From Anaerovibrio lipolyticus (GTDB lineage Bacteria > Bacillota > Negativicutes > Selenomonadales > Selenomonadaceae): a stretch of DNA of 34,160 bases. A program made the translations under genes and the position numbers. Every line of letters begins with the position of its first letter. The stretch's first letter is position 1. A model generated the notes under the pieces. It worked only from the letters and a program-made list of their open reading frames with translations, was not told where the DNA came from and did no database searches. Shown here one piece after another: positions 23,860-32,988 of this stretch. Location: NCBI RefSeq assembly GCF_021531495.1, contig NZ_JADYTY010000024.1, positions 1-34,160 on the forward strand, written 5' to 3'.

Positions 23860-24618
23860 TTGGGAAAAATAATTGCTGTAGCCAACCAAAAAGGCGGTGT
23901 AGGCAAAACTACAACAGCCGTAAATCTCAGTGCCGGTTTGGCTCTGCTAGGACGACGAGTTCTCCTTATAGACTGTGATCCTCAGGGTAATGCCACCAGC
24001 GGTTTAGGCATTGATAAGAATTCTTTAGAACAAAGCGTCTATGATGTTTTAGTAGGCCAGGCCAATCTGGGAGATATTATCATTCATACTGATTTTGATT
24101 TGGATCTGGTTCCCTCTGTTATGGATTTAGCAGGTGCAGAGGTGGAACTGGTGGAAGCAGAGGACAAGCTTTATCGCCTGCAAAAAGCCATTACTCCTAT
24201 TCGAGGCATCTATGACTATATCATTATTGACTGCCCACCATCCTTGGGCCATATTACCCTAAATGCCCTAACAGCGGCGAACTCGGTACTACTGCCTCTC
24301 CAGTGTGAATTTTATGCTTTGGAGGGACTTAGCCAGCTTATGTCTACCATTGAAATGGTTCAGGAACAGTACAATTCTCAGCTCTATATTGAAGGTCTTG
24401 TTATGACCATGTTCGATTCCCGTACTAATCTATCCCAGCAGGTAGAAGCTGAGGTTCGCAATCATTTTCCAAATCAGGTATACGAAACAAAAATCCCTCG
24501 TACAGTGCGGCTAAGTGAGGCCCCATCCTATGGTCAGCCAATCTTTGCCTATGCTGCTACCTCCAAGGGTGCTTTGGCCTATGAAGCTCTTGCCAAGGAG
24601 GTTGCAGGCCATGAGTAA
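23860..24618 (+). CDS. parA: Chromosome-partitioning ATPase ParA/Soj
   Basis: A 252-aa deviant Walker-type ATPase that moves ParB-parS complexes and, in Firmicutes, also tunes DnaA. The Walker A motif is KGGVGKTTTAVNL near residue 11, the signature LLIDCDPQGNATSG follows, and DYIIIDCPPSLG is the Walker B region. TTG 23860 gives the standard N-terminus MGKIIAVANQKGG; GTG 23848 and GTG 23851 fall in the ribosome-site region. A parS site lies upstream, and parB overlaps its 3' end by 8 nt. Confidence 0.95.
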   Translation: MGKIIAVANQKGGVGKTTTAVNLSAGLALLGRRVLLIDCDPQGNATSGLGIDKNSLEQSVYDVLVGQANLGDIIIHTDFDLDLVPSVMDLAGAEVELVEAEDKLYRLQKAITPIRGIYDYIIIDCPPSLGHITLNALTAANSVLLPLQCEFYALEGLSQLMSTIEMVQEQYNSQLYIEGLVMTMFDSRTNLSQQVEAEVRNHFPNQVYETKIPRTVRLSEAPSYGQPIFAYAATSKGALAYEALAKEVAGHE

Positions 24619-25612
24619 AAAAATAGGTGGTCTAGGCAAGGGCTTAGGTGCCTTTGGTCTAGGTGCTATTAACAAACCCAAGACTGCTATTGCCAAGGCA
24701 AAACCCCAGCAGGAAGCCAAGCTTGAAGGTCTGCCAGTACAAGAGTTAGATATCAACAAAATTACCGCCAATCCTGGTCAGCCTCGACAGGAATTTGATC
24801 CAGAGGCGCTCAAAACCCTTCAGGAATCCATTACCCAATATGGAGTTCTTCAGCCTATTTTGGTGCGCAAAACTGTCAAAGGGTATGAACTCATTGCTGG
24901 CGAGCGACGCTTCCGAGCTGCTACTCAGGCAGGTCTGAAAACCATTCCTGCCCTTGTGAGAGAATACAATGATGCCCAGATGAGCGAGGTAGCCTTGATT
25001 GAGAACATCCAGCGTGAGAATCTCAATGCTATTGAAGAAGCCAAAGCCTATCAGCATCTTTTAGCGGACTATGGCTTGACACAGGAGCTGCTGTCCCACA
25101 AAGTTGGCCGCAGCCGCTCTCATATTGCTAATTTTCTGCGCCTCCTAAAGCTGTCTGACCATGTACAGGAGCTGCTGACTCAAGGAAGTATTTCCATGGG
25201 ACAGGCTCGTCCTCTGCTGGGACTGGAATATGAAGAACTGCAAAATCAAGCTGCTGATTATATCATAGCCAATGAGCTTTCTGCCCGTCGTGTAGAAGCC
25301 CTGGTCAAGCAGCTGCAAAAGAACCCTGCTTATCTAGCAGAGGAAAAACAGGAAAAGCCAGCCCCTCAGCTGGATGTATTTTTGCAAGAGGCTGAGGATA
25401 AGCTGAAAATGTTATTAGGCACTCCAGTACGCATCAAAAACAAAGGAAAAAAACAGCTGCTGGAAATTGATTTTTCCTCTCAGGATGAACTGCAGCATCT
25501 CTTACAGCTTTTAGAACAAAGCCAAAATATGACCAGACCTGCCGAACTAACACCAGAGGAAAAACTGTCCAAGCTGCGCCAATTTTCTACTACTGGCAAA
25601 TTAACTGTATAA
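24611..25612 (+). CDS. parB: Chromosome-partitioning protein ParB/Spo0J
   Basis: A 333-aa CTPase clamp that loads on parS. The N-terminus MSKKIGGLGKGLGAFGLG is the conserved ParA-stimulating peptide, GERRFRAATQAG (97-108) is the CTP-binding signature, and LLSHKVGRSRSHIANFLRLLKLS is the parS-reading helix-turn-helix. ATG 24611 starts inside the parA 3' end, an 8-nt overlap that implies coupled translation; a longer reading from 24515 would lie deep in parA. There is a C-terminal dimerisation domain. The usual neighbours mnmG and rsmG are not in this window. Confidence 0.95.
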   Translation: MSKKIGGLGKGLGAFGLGAINKPKTAIAKAKPQQEAKLEGLPVQELDINKITANPGQPRQEFDPEALKTLQESITQYGVLQPILVRKTVKGYELIAGERRFRAATQAGLKTIPALVREYNDAQMSEVALIENIQRENLNAIEEAKAYQHLLADYGLTQELLSHKVGRSRSHIANFLRLLKLSDHVQELLTQGSISMGQARPLLGLEYEELQNQAADYIIANELSARRVEALVKQLQKNPAYLAEEKQEKPAPQLDVFLQEAEDKLKMLLGTPVRIKNKGKKQLLEIDFSSQDELQHLLQLLEQSQNMTRPAELTPEEKLSKLRQFSTTGKLTV

Positions 25613-25651
25613 AACATATACACTATTTACACTAAGGAGCGAATTTTTTTC

Positions 25652-26155
25652 ATGGCAAATACGGATATTATGAATTTTATTATCAATAACCTCAGCTACA
25701 TGGTAGGTATCCTGGGCATTTTGGTTATTGTAATGTACTTATTGCTAATTCATCTTTTCTATAATCTTAATTATATGAAAAAAAGATACAAAAAAATGAT
25801 GACTGGCGTGGATGGAGCTAATCTTGAACGCATGATGATTGGCTGTATTGATAGCACCAAGGCTGTGGCTGATGAAAATGCCAAGCTCTGGGAGGAAAAT
25901 AAAGCTATTAAGGAGTTGCTGTCCAAGGCTCTCACCAAGGTAGCTATCGTCAGATTCCGGGCCTTTGAGGATATGGGCAGTGATTTGAGCTACGCTGTAG
26001 CCATGCTGGATTCCCACAACAATGGTGTTGTTTTGTCCAGTATTTTTGCTCGGGAGGATTCCCGTAGCTATGCCAAGCCTATTGTCAATGGGACTTCCAC
26101 CTATCCTATGACCTCCGAAGAGGAAGACGCCCTCCGACAAGCCATGGCTAAATAA
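25652..26155 (+). CDS. DUF4446-family membrane-anchored protein
   Basis: A 167-aa protein with one N-terminal membrane segment (about residues 14-37, YMVGILGILVIVMYLLLIHLF), a coiled-coil linker (about 60-95, DSTKAVADENAKLWEENKAIKELLSKAL) and a compact C-terminal domain (VAIVRFRAFEDMGSDLSYAVAMLDSHNNGVVLSSIFAREDSRSYAKPI). This is the DUF4446 pattern, often found right after parB in Firmicutes. It follows parB by 39 nt with an AAGGAG site and is probably in the same operon. A link to chromosome or envelope biology is suggested only by this position. Confidence 0.85.
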   Translation: MANTDIMNFIINNLSYMVGILGILVIVMYLLLIHLFYNLNYMKKRYKKMMTGVDGANLERMMIGCIDSTKAVADENAKLWEENKAIKELLSKALTKVAIVRFRAFEDMGSDLSYAVAMLDSHNNGVVLSSIFAREDSRSYAKPIVNGTSTYPMTSEEEDALRQAMAK

Positions 26156-26170
26156 AAAATATATACGATT

Positions 26171-26202
26171 ATGCCGTTCTATCCCATGGAACGGCATTTT
26201 TT
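26171..26202 (+). terminator. Terminator of the parA-parB-DUF4446 unit
   Basis: 9-bp perfect stem ATGCCGTTC (26171-26179) / GAACGGCAT (26189-26197) followed by a T-run. Confidence 0.92.
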
Positions 26203-26240
26203 GTCTGCAAAACGACTTTTCTGAACAATTATTTGTAATC

Positions 26241-26269
26241 TTGACAAAATACCTTAAACAGTGTAGCGT
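26241..26269 (+). promoter_or_regulatory. Promoter of the permease gene
   Basis: TTGACA (26241-26246), 17 nt, TAGCGT (26264-26269). Perfect -35 box and weak -10 box. Confidence 0.45.
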
Positions 26270-26313
26270 ATTGTGCATATGAGTTACAAAAAATATATTT
26301 GGAGGTGTCCCTT

Positions 26314-27207
26314 ATGGCAAAAGCGCAAGCTGCCGCTATTAGTGAAAAAAATGGCATTCTAGCCTAATTAACCAGCTGCTTTATCTGGGGTATTCTGCCA
26401 TTATATTGGAATCTTTTATCTCCAGTAGGAGCAGATGAAATTCTCACCAACCGCATTTGCTGGTCATTGTTTTTTATGCTGCTTATCTTGGCAGTTATGA
26501 AGCGTTGGCGAGGTTTTTTACAGGATTGTCGGGATTTATGGCAGGAAAAAAAACGCAGTCTGCTCTTATTAGCCGCTGCCTCAATTATCAGCATTAACTG
26601 GCTAACCTATATCTGGGCGGTCAACCACAATCATGTCTTGGACACCAGTTTAGGCTATTATATCAATCCTTTAATGAGTGTTCTTTTAGGAGTTGTGATT
26701 TTTAATGAAAAGCTGTCCAAGCTGAAATGCCTTAGCATTGCCCTGGCCTTTACAGGCATATTGCTGATGACCTGGCAGCTAGGTACCCTACCTTGGGTAG
26801 CTGTGGTACTGGCTACTACCTTTTCTGCCTATGGAGCTTTGAAAAAACAGCTTAATCTAAATCCTTTATCCAGTATTACCCTGGAAACCCTGCTCATGAT
26901 ACCTATAGCCCTGCCCTATCTTGGCTATTTAACTGCCACCTCTACCAGCCATCTTACACCACAGCTCATCCTGTATTTGGCTGGCACAGGGATTATTACA
27001 GCTTTTCCGCTGATATTATTCACCTATGGAGCCAATTCCCTACCCCTAAACGTACTGGGCTTTATACAGTATATCAGCCCTACCATTGCACTGTTCCTAG
27101 GCATCTTTTTCTTCCATGAAAGCTTTGGCCTGGTTCAGCTTATAACCTTTAGTTTTATCTGGGCCGCCATAGCCCTTTTCACCTACGCCGAAAGCCGACA
27201 TATTTAA
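26314..27207 (+). pseudogene. rarD: RarD/EamA-family permease interrupted by an in-frame TAA
   Basis: ATG 26314, with a good GGAGGTG site, reads MAKAQAAAISEKNGILA and then TAA (26365-26367). The same frame continues uninterrupted to 27207 with a typical RarD-type EamA transporter: LTSCFIWGILPLYWNLLSPVGADEILTNRICWS, then about ten membrane segments. The stop falls at codon 18, just before the first membrane helix. Restarting at TTG 26467 would lose roughly the first two helices and has no ribosome site. The rest is well conserved, with no further frameshift, so the mutation is recent, or is read through, or is a sequencing error. RarD-like proteins export or import small metabolites of unknown identity. 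Confidence 0.8.
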
Positions 27208-27219
27208 ACAACTAAAAAA

Positions 27220-27270
27220 ATGACTGCCATTTTTGATATTTTCTATAATCTCAAGAATTGCAGTCATTTT
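27220..27270. terminator. Terminator between permease and methyltransferase
   Basis: Stem ATGACTGC (27220-27227) / GCAGTCAT (27260-27267), continued after one mismatch by ATTTTTGA/TCAAGAAT, with a 14-nt loop. T-rich on both strands. Confidence 0.75.
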
Positions 27271-27304
27271 AGCATCCATTTTTTTATTAAAATTACTTTA
27301 TTTA

Positions 27305-27333
27305 TGGAAACATATATATAAAAGTGCTATAAT
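27305..27333 (+). promoter_or_regulatory. Probable promoter of the restriction-modification operon
   Basis: TGGAAA (27305-27310), 17 nt, TATAAT (27328-27333). Perfect -10 box, poor -35 box, in a very AT-rich stretch. Confidence 0.45.
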
Positions 27334-27392
27334 TATATCGTAAAAATGTCCAATAAAAAATAAAATATGTTGCATAAGACAGGGAGAGAGAC

Positions 27393-29525
27393 ATGGTATA
27401 TTCTGCAACACAATTTGCAAAAAAATTAGATATTTCCAGATCCTATCTGTATTACCTAAAAGATAATATTGAGATAAATTTGGAAACCAGCCATAATGGC
27501 AAGATTATATGGAATGATAAAAACTTCCAGCAAATTTTAGATTATATACAAAAAAATAAACCAAAGAAAATTGTTGAGGCAGAAATTAGACAGCCTTATA
27601 AATCTATAAAAATAAACAACCGAAGATATTTGGGTAACAAGTATAAACTTTTACCCTTTATTACTGATGTTGTAAAAAAAGAATGCAAAAATATATCAAC
27701 AGTAGCAGATATATTTGCAGGCACCGGGGCTGTAGCATCTGCCTTTACCAATAAAAAAATCATTACTAATGACATTATGTACAGCAACTACATATGCCAT
27801 TTAGCATGGTTTAGCAGTGAAACATATTCTAAATCTAAAATCGTTGATCTAATTTCTCAATATAACAATGTTCAAGTTCTCACAGATAACTATATGAGCA
27901 ATAACTTTGCCGATACTTATTTTTCTCTGAATGATTGCAGAAAAATAGGTTATATAAGACAAGACATAGAAGATAAATACTACAACTGTGAAATAAACAA
28001 ACGCGAGAGAGCCTTGCTTATTACCTCCTTACTTTATGCCATGGATAAAATCGCCAACACCTGCGGACACTATGATGCCTATAGACGAGGAGCAACATTT
28101 GAAAAACACTTAGAGCTATACGTTCCAGAACCAGAAGAAGCCCTAAATGAAAATAATATTTGCTATAATATGGACACAAATCAGCTGGCTGAACAGATAT
28201 CGGCAGATTTAGTATACATAGATCCCCCATATAATTCTAGACAATATTGTGATGCCTATCATTTGCTAGAAAATGTAGCAAAATGGGAACAACCTGATGT
28301 TTTTGGTGTGGCAAAAAAAATGGACCGAAGTAGTTTAAAAAGTGCTTACTGTACCCAAAGTGCCACCTCTGCCTTTGAAAATTTGATTTCCGCTCTCAAT
28401 GCCAAATACATATTGCTATCCTACAATAATATGGCAACTAAAGGAAATGATCGCTCTAATGCAAAAATAAGTGATGATGATATATTACGGATTTTGCAAA
28501 AAAAAGGAACTGTCAAGGTTTTTTCTGAGGAATATAAAGCCTTTTCCGCTGGAAAATCAAATATAAAATCTCATCAGGAAAGATTATTTTTATGCATATG
28601 CCACCCTAATAAAAAAGCTATTATTCCTTCTGCTCTCAACTACACTGGCGGAAAATACAAATTACTACCACAAATATTGCCTTTTTTCCCTACTGATGTT
28701 GACCAAGCAGTGGATTTATTTTGCGGTGGCTGTAACGTAGGTATCAATCTAGACTGCAACAAAGTGCTATTCAATGATAATAACAAATATCTAATGGGAC
28801 TTTTAAATGTACTAAGAACTACTCCCAAGGAACATATTATTAACTGGATATATGCTACCATTGAAAAATATCATCTTTCCCTTGTTAGCAAAAATGGCTA
28901 CGAATTTTATCACTGTGAAAGTTCCACGGGATTGGGCGAATACAATAAAAAAGGCTTCAATCAACTAAGGGAAACCTTTAACGCAAAAGAAAATATGGAT
29001 GCGGAATACTTTCTCATGCTGTATTTGCTCATTGTCTATTCCTTTAACAATCAATTAAGATTCAATGGTAAAGGAAAATTTAATTTGCCTGTAGGTAAGC
29101 GAGATTTTAATAAAAAAATGCAATCAAAATTGTTTGATTTCATCGACCGAATAAAAAACAGTGATTATAAATTTACAAATGAGGATTTTAGAAATATAAA
29201 TTTAGATGATTATACTAATAAAAGTTTTTTCTATGTAGATCCTCCTTATTTAATAACCTGTGCCACCTATAATGAGAAATCCGGTTGGACAGAAAAGGAT
29301 GAGCGGGATTTATTGTGTTATTTAGAAAAATTAGATAGTAAAGGTATTCGCTTTGCCCTCTCTAATGTATTAGAAAGTAAAGGCACAAGAAATGAAATAT
29401 TATCTAATTGGCTTAATCAACATGAAAAATATCGAGTTATACATCTAAATTACGATTACAAAAATTCTAATTACCATAAAAAGAATCATGGTATAACCAA
29501 GGAAATTCTTGTTTTGAACTATTAA
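27393..29525 (+). CDS. Fused double N6-adenine DNA methyltransferase with N-terminal HTH (type IIS)
   Basis: A 710-aa protein in three parts. Residues about 1-60 form a MerR-like helix-turn-helix (SATQFAKKLDISRSYLYYLKDN). The first D12-class methyltransferase follows (about 75-405), with AdoMet motif DIFAGTGAVA (106-115) and catalytic motif YIDPPYNSRQY (275-285). The second (about 415-710) has YTGGKYKLLPQI (418-429), DLFCGGCNVG (441-450) and YVDPPYLIT (614-622). Two complete adenine methyltransferases in one chain is the M.FokI layout, which methylates each strand of an asymmetric site. ATG 27393 follows AGGGAGAG. The endonuclease gene starts 18 nt after its stop. The region is clearly richer in A+T than neighbouring genes, suggesting acquisition. 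The HTH could let the enzyme regulate its own operon (inference). The recognition sequence cannot be read from the protein. Confidence 0.88.
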   Translation: MVYSATQFAKKLDISRSYLYYLKDNIEINLETSHNGKIIWNDKNFQQILDYIQKNKPKKIVEAEIRQPYKSIKINNRRYLGNKYKLLPFITDVVKKECKNISTVADIFAGTGAVASAFTNKKIITNDIMYSNYICHLAWFSSETYSKSKIVDLISQYNNVQVLTDNYMSNNFADTYFSLNDCRKIGYIRQDIEDKYYNCEINKRERALLITSLLYAMDKIANTCGHYDAYRRGATFEKHLELYVPEPEEALNENNICYNMDTNQLAEQISADLVYIDPPYNSRQYCDAYHLLENVAKWEQPDVFGVAKKMDRSSLKSAYCTQSATSAFENLISALNAKYILLSYNNMATKGNDRSNAKISDDDILRILQKKGTVKVFSEEYKAFSAGKSNIKSHQERLFLCICHPNKKAIIPSALNYTGGKYKLLPQILPFFPTDVDQAVDLFCGGCNVGINLDCNKVLFNDNNKYLMGLLNVLRTTPKEHIINWIYATIEKYHLSLVSKNGYEFYHCESSTGLGEYNKKGFNQLRETFNAKENMDAEYFLMLYLLIVYSFNNQLRFNGKGKFNLPVGKRDFNKKMQSKLFDFIDRIKNSDYKFTNEDFRNINLDDYTNKSFFYVDPPYLITCATYNEKSGWTEKDERDLLCYLEKLDSKGIRFALSNVLESKGTRNEILSNWLNQHEKYRVIHLNYDYKNSNYHKKNHGITKEILVLNY

Positions 29526-29543
29526 CAATAGGAGCCACATTTC

Positions 29544-31562
29544 ATGAAAGAAGAAATCAAATTTCAAAGTTATTGCTGGTCCATTGGTACAACAAGCTAT
29601 CGTACAGATAATTTTAACATGAGCATTGAAAAGCAATTACAGCTTATGTATCAATTTAAAAATACCAAAGAAAATATAGCTACCCCTTGGAAAAACAATA
29701 ATGAGCTGCAACGTAAATATTATGAATTTCTTAGAGAAAACAATTTTGTCAGGGGACAGGCTGCCAGACCGGATAAGGATGCTAGAGAAAAAACATCTGG
29801 TTTGCGAGATATTGGTCTACTAGATGATGAGCGCAACCTAACACCAGCAGGACTAGAGCTATTAGCCATGACTGAAGCTAATAGCTTCTCCTCTAATAAT
29901 TTTCTTGAAATTTCCCAAGACAGTTATTTATATTTAAAACAATTGTTAAAAACTTCCAACAAAGTTGGCCAGAATGTTGTACGTCCATTTGTGATTTTTC
30001 TTTATGTAATTAATAAATTAGAATATTTAACCTATGATGAATTTACCTACTTGTTGCCACTGTGTGTGGATAAAAATACCACCAATATGATTGTAGAGGC
30101 TATAAAAAAATCCAGAAATACAGGTCATAATGATTATGAAAATATCATCCTTACTGTGCTTATGAAAATGGATAATTATCAAACTGCCTTAGAACAACTA
30201 AAATCAGGAGTATTAACAGAGGAATTAATTTGCCATATAGGTATTAATAGAAAAAGTCCAAAATATGACAAACCATATTATGAACTTTATTCCATTTTAA
30301 ATAAAATAGTATTTGAGAAAGAAAATCTAGCTCTAGAATTATACCTAGCCACTAAGAAACTTACCAATAGTAAAATTGGTGGTGCTTGGCGAAAATATTT
30401 CTTTAATAGCACTGCCAGAAGTGTCATCAAACGCAACGGCTTGAATGTACTGCATAATGTTCCTATTTTGCAAGCCAAAACTCAGGAGCATTTCAAAGAA
30501 GAATTCTTTAAAATAATGCATTTGTTCAAAGCAAAGGCTACCCTATCTGATTATTTTGACCTTAATAGGCGATACTTTAAAATAACAGATATTGTTTTGT
30601 TTGAAGATAGTATGGTAAAACTAGATATTATTCCCCAATGCTATGTAGAAATGATAGCAGACCACATTCTGTCTATAGCCTTTTCTGCCTCAGAGGAACT
30701 ACCACAGAATATCCCCCTAAAAGATATTGCCAGCTTTTTCGATGTAGATAAGGCCATGCTTTACCACAGACTTGGACAAAAATTAGGAATAACCATATCC
30801 AGCAGTGATATGGCTCATGAAATCATTAATGATGAACGCTACACGAGATTCAATAAACTAATTGATGAAAAATTTGATACATCCACACTTATCAGCCTAC
30901 TTTATCATTTTGAAAATCGAAATGACGAAGAAATTCGAAATTTGGTAACTGACAATGCAGATATTCCTACCATATTTGAATATATCCTTGGAATCATATG
31001 GTATATAATCAGTGAACGTAAAGGCAAAGTACTTGAATATATGAACCTTTCCCTTGAAGCAGATTTGTTACCAAAAACCCATGCTGGTGGTGGTGAAGCA
31101 GATATTGTGTGGCAATATGACCAGACTATTGATTATCCTAAACATACACTTCTTCTTGAAGCTACTCTGGCAGATGGCAGTAATCAACGAAGAATGGAAA
31201 TGGAGCCTGTATCAAGACATCTAGGTGAATATCTCTTAGCCCATCCCAATATTGAAGCATATTGTATTTTTATAACCACACTTCTCAATCATAATGTTAT
31301 TTCAGATTTCAGAGCTAGAAAAAGTGCATTTTACTATAACAGCTCTGGCACAAATTGCATAGAAGGCATGAAAATCCTGCCTATACAGACCAGTGAGCTA
31401 AAAACCCTTCTGAAATTTAGGGTAAAATATCCACAGATATATCACATGTTGGACATTGCCTATCAGAAAGATGGCGCTCCTAAGGAATGGTACGAAGCCA
31501 ATATTGTAAAAGAAGCTGACAAATATGGTGCATATGAGATTTCATCACATAACGTAAAATAA
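29544..31562 (+). CDS. AlwI/BstNBI-like type IIS restriction endonuclease
   Basis: A 672-aa protein forming an operon with the double methyltransferase. The N-terminal two thirds carry DNA-binding winged-helix-like regions (for example ELQRKYYEFLRENNFVR and GLRDIGLLDDERNLTPAG). The C-terminal nuclease domain (about 485-600) contains THAGGGEADIVWQYD (E518, D520, D526), HTLLLEATL (E539) and NQRRMEMEPVSRHLGEYL (E552). This block resembles the AlwI/BstNBI endonucleases, in which the usual PD-(D/E)XK lysine is replaced and several acidic residues bind metal. The spacings D526-E539 and E539-E552 are both 13. ATG 29544 follows AGGAG. By family it should cut a few bases outside an asymmetric site; the site itself is unknown (relatives use GGATC or GAGTC). 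Confidence 0.8.
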   Translation: MKEEIKFQSYCWSIGTTSYRTDNFNMSIEKQLQLMYQFKNTKENIATPWKNNNELQRKYYEFLRENNFVRGQAARPDKDAREKTSGLRDIGLLDDERNLTPAGLELLAMTEANSFSSNNFLEISQDSYLYLKQLLKTSNKVGQNVVRPFVIFLYVINKLEYLTYDEFTYLLPLCVDKNTTNMIVEAIKKSRNTGHNDYENIILTVLMKMDNYQTALEQLKSGVLTEELICHIGINRKSPKYDKPYYELYSILNKIVFEKENLALELYLATKKLTNSKIGGAWRKYFFNSTARSVIKRNGLNVLHNVPILQAKTQEHFKEEFFKIMHLFKAKATLSDYFDLNRRYFKITDIVLFEDSMVKLDIIPQCYVEMIADHILSIAFSASEELPQNIPLKDIASFFDVDKAMLYHRLGQKLGITISSSDMAHEIINDERYTRFNKLIDEKFDTSTLISLLYHFENRNDEEIRNLVTDNADIPTIFEYILGIIWYIISERKGKVLEYMNLSLEADLLPKTHAGGGEADIVWQYDQTIDYPKHTLLLEATLADGSNQRRMEMEPVSRHLGEYLLAHPNIEAYCIFITTLLNHNVISDFRARKSAFYYNSSGTNCIEGMKILPIQTSELKTLLKFRVKYPQIYHMLDIAYQKDGAPKEWYEANIVKEADKYGAYEISSHNVK

Positions 31563-31567
31563 TAAAA

Positions 31568-31623
31568 AGGACTGCGCCTTCCGTACTACAAAAATAATTA
31601 CGAAAGGGAACAGTCCTCTTTTT
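31568..31623. terminator. Bidirectional terminator between endonuclease and AICAR transformylase
   Basis: Outer stem AGGACTG (31568-31574) / CAGTCCT (31611-31617) with inner pairing, and T-runs on both strands. Confidence 0.8.
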
Positions 31624-31631
31624 ATGCCCTA

Positions 31632-32804
31632 TTAATGATGGAACAATCTGATATGGGTAAAGGCCATAGCAATATTGTACTTATCGGCAGTTTCGATAAC
31701 ATTATCATCACGAATGGAACCGCCAGACTGAGCAATATAGCTTACGCCGCTCTTGTGAGCACGCTCTACATTGTCACCAAATGGGAAGAATGCATCGGAT
31801 CCCAGGGATACGCCGGTAATGCCCTTCAGGTATTCCTTCTTTTCCTCTCTGGTGAGAGGCTCAGGCTTCTCAGTAAATACCCGCTTCCAATCATCAGTCT
31901 CCAGCAGGTCCTCCCACTCCTCAGAAATATATACATCAATAGCATTATCTCTATCAGGACGACGCACCTCAGCCTTGAATGGCAGTGCCAAAACTTTTGG
32001 ATGCTGGCGCAGATGCCATACATCAGCCTTGTTACCAGCCAGACGAGTACAATGTACACGGGACTGCTGTCCAGCACCTATACCAATAGCCTGACCGTCC
32101 TTGGCATAGCACACAGAGTTGGACTGAGTGTACTTCAAGGTAATCAAGGAAATAAGCAAATCTCTCTTGGCTGCCTCATCAATAACCTTATTCTGAGTAG
32201 GAATGTCCTTCAGGCATTCCTCATCCAGCTTTACAGTGTTCCGCTTCTGCTCAAAGGTAATGCCGAATACTTCCTTCTGCTCCAGCTCAGCAGGCTCATA
32301 GGCCTTGTCCATCTGCAATACCAGATAGGTGCCCTTGCGCTTGCCCTTGAGAATCTCCAAAGCCTCTGGAGAATAGGATGGTGCAATAATACCATCAGAA
32401 ACCTCACGAGCCAGGAAAGAAGCTGTCTGAGCATCACACTCATCAGATAAAGCTACAAAATCACCATAGGAGGACATACGGTCAGCGCCACGAGCTCTAA
32501 TATAGGCAGTAGCAATAGGAGATAATTCAACACCCTCTACAAAATATACCTTCTGCAAAAGGTCGGAAAGAGGTGCTGCCACTGCTGCACCGGCAGGACT
32601 AACATGCTTGAAGGATGCTGCGGCAGGCAGGCCAGTGGCCTCCTTCAACTCCTGAACCAGCTGCCAGCTGTTCATGGCATCCAAGAGATTGATATAACCA
32701 GGTTTACCATTAAGTACGGTAAAAGGAAGCTCACCTTCCTTCATGAAAACACGGGCCGGTTTCTGATTCGGGTTGCAACCATACTTCAACTCTAATTCTT
32801 TCAT
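31632..32804 (-). CDS. purH: Stand-alone AICAR transformylase (PurH C-terminal domain type)
   Basis: A 390-aa cytoplasmic enzyme resembling the formyltransferase half of PurH, which transfers the formyl group from 10-formyl-tetrahydrofolate to AICAR in purine synthesis. Key stretches are LKYGCNPNQKPARVF at the start, ASFKHVSPAGAAVA with the catalytic Lys-His pair, KYTQSNSVCYAKDGQAIGIGAGQQSRVHCTRLAG, and GSDAFFPFGDNVERA near the C-terminus. The N-terminal IMP cyclohydrolase domain of the bifunctional enzyme (about 130-200 residues) is absent, and nothing upstream encodes it. It may act with a separate cyclohydrolase elsewhere. The ATG follows AAAGGAG on the minus strand. It is divergent from pfkA. 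Confidence 0.9.
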   Translation of the reverse strand: MKELELKYGCNPNQKPARVFMKEGELPFTVLNGKPGYINLLDAMNSWQLVQELKEATGLPAAASFKHVSPAGAAVAAPLSDLLQKVYFVEGVELSPIATAYIRARGADRMSSYGDFVALSDECDAQTASFLAREVSDGIIAPSYSPEALEILKGKRKGTYLVLQMDKAYEPAELEQKEVFGITFEQKRNTVKLDEECLKDIPTQNKVIDEAAKRDLLISLITLKYTQSNSVCYAKDGQAIGIGAGQQSRVHCTRLAGNKADVWHLRQHPKVLALPFKAEVRRPDRDNAIDVYISEEWEDLLETDDWKRVFTEKPEPLTREEKKEYLKGITGVSLGSDAFFPFGDNVERAHKSGVSYIAQSGGSIRDDNVIETADKYNIAMAFTHIRLFHH

Positions 32805-32867
32805 GTGAAATCTCCTTTATAACATAAAATTCTAAAGCATATAAATCACTGATTACCCTTTATTTAT

Positions 32868-32895
32868 TTGACAAAATGATTTATAATGCTATAAG
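32868..32895 (+). promoter_or_regulatory. pfkA promoter
   Basis: TTGACA (32868-32873), 16 nt, TATAAG (32890-32895). The leader that follows (about 32900-32975) contains an imperfect hairpin with arms AAATGAT/ATCATTT. Confidence 0.7.
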
Positions 32896-32988
32896 AGTGT
32901 AAATGATGATGATGAAATTTATCCTTCAATCATCAATTTCAATTTATCATTTAGCCAATATTTTGTCAACCCAGAGGGAGTGTATTAC

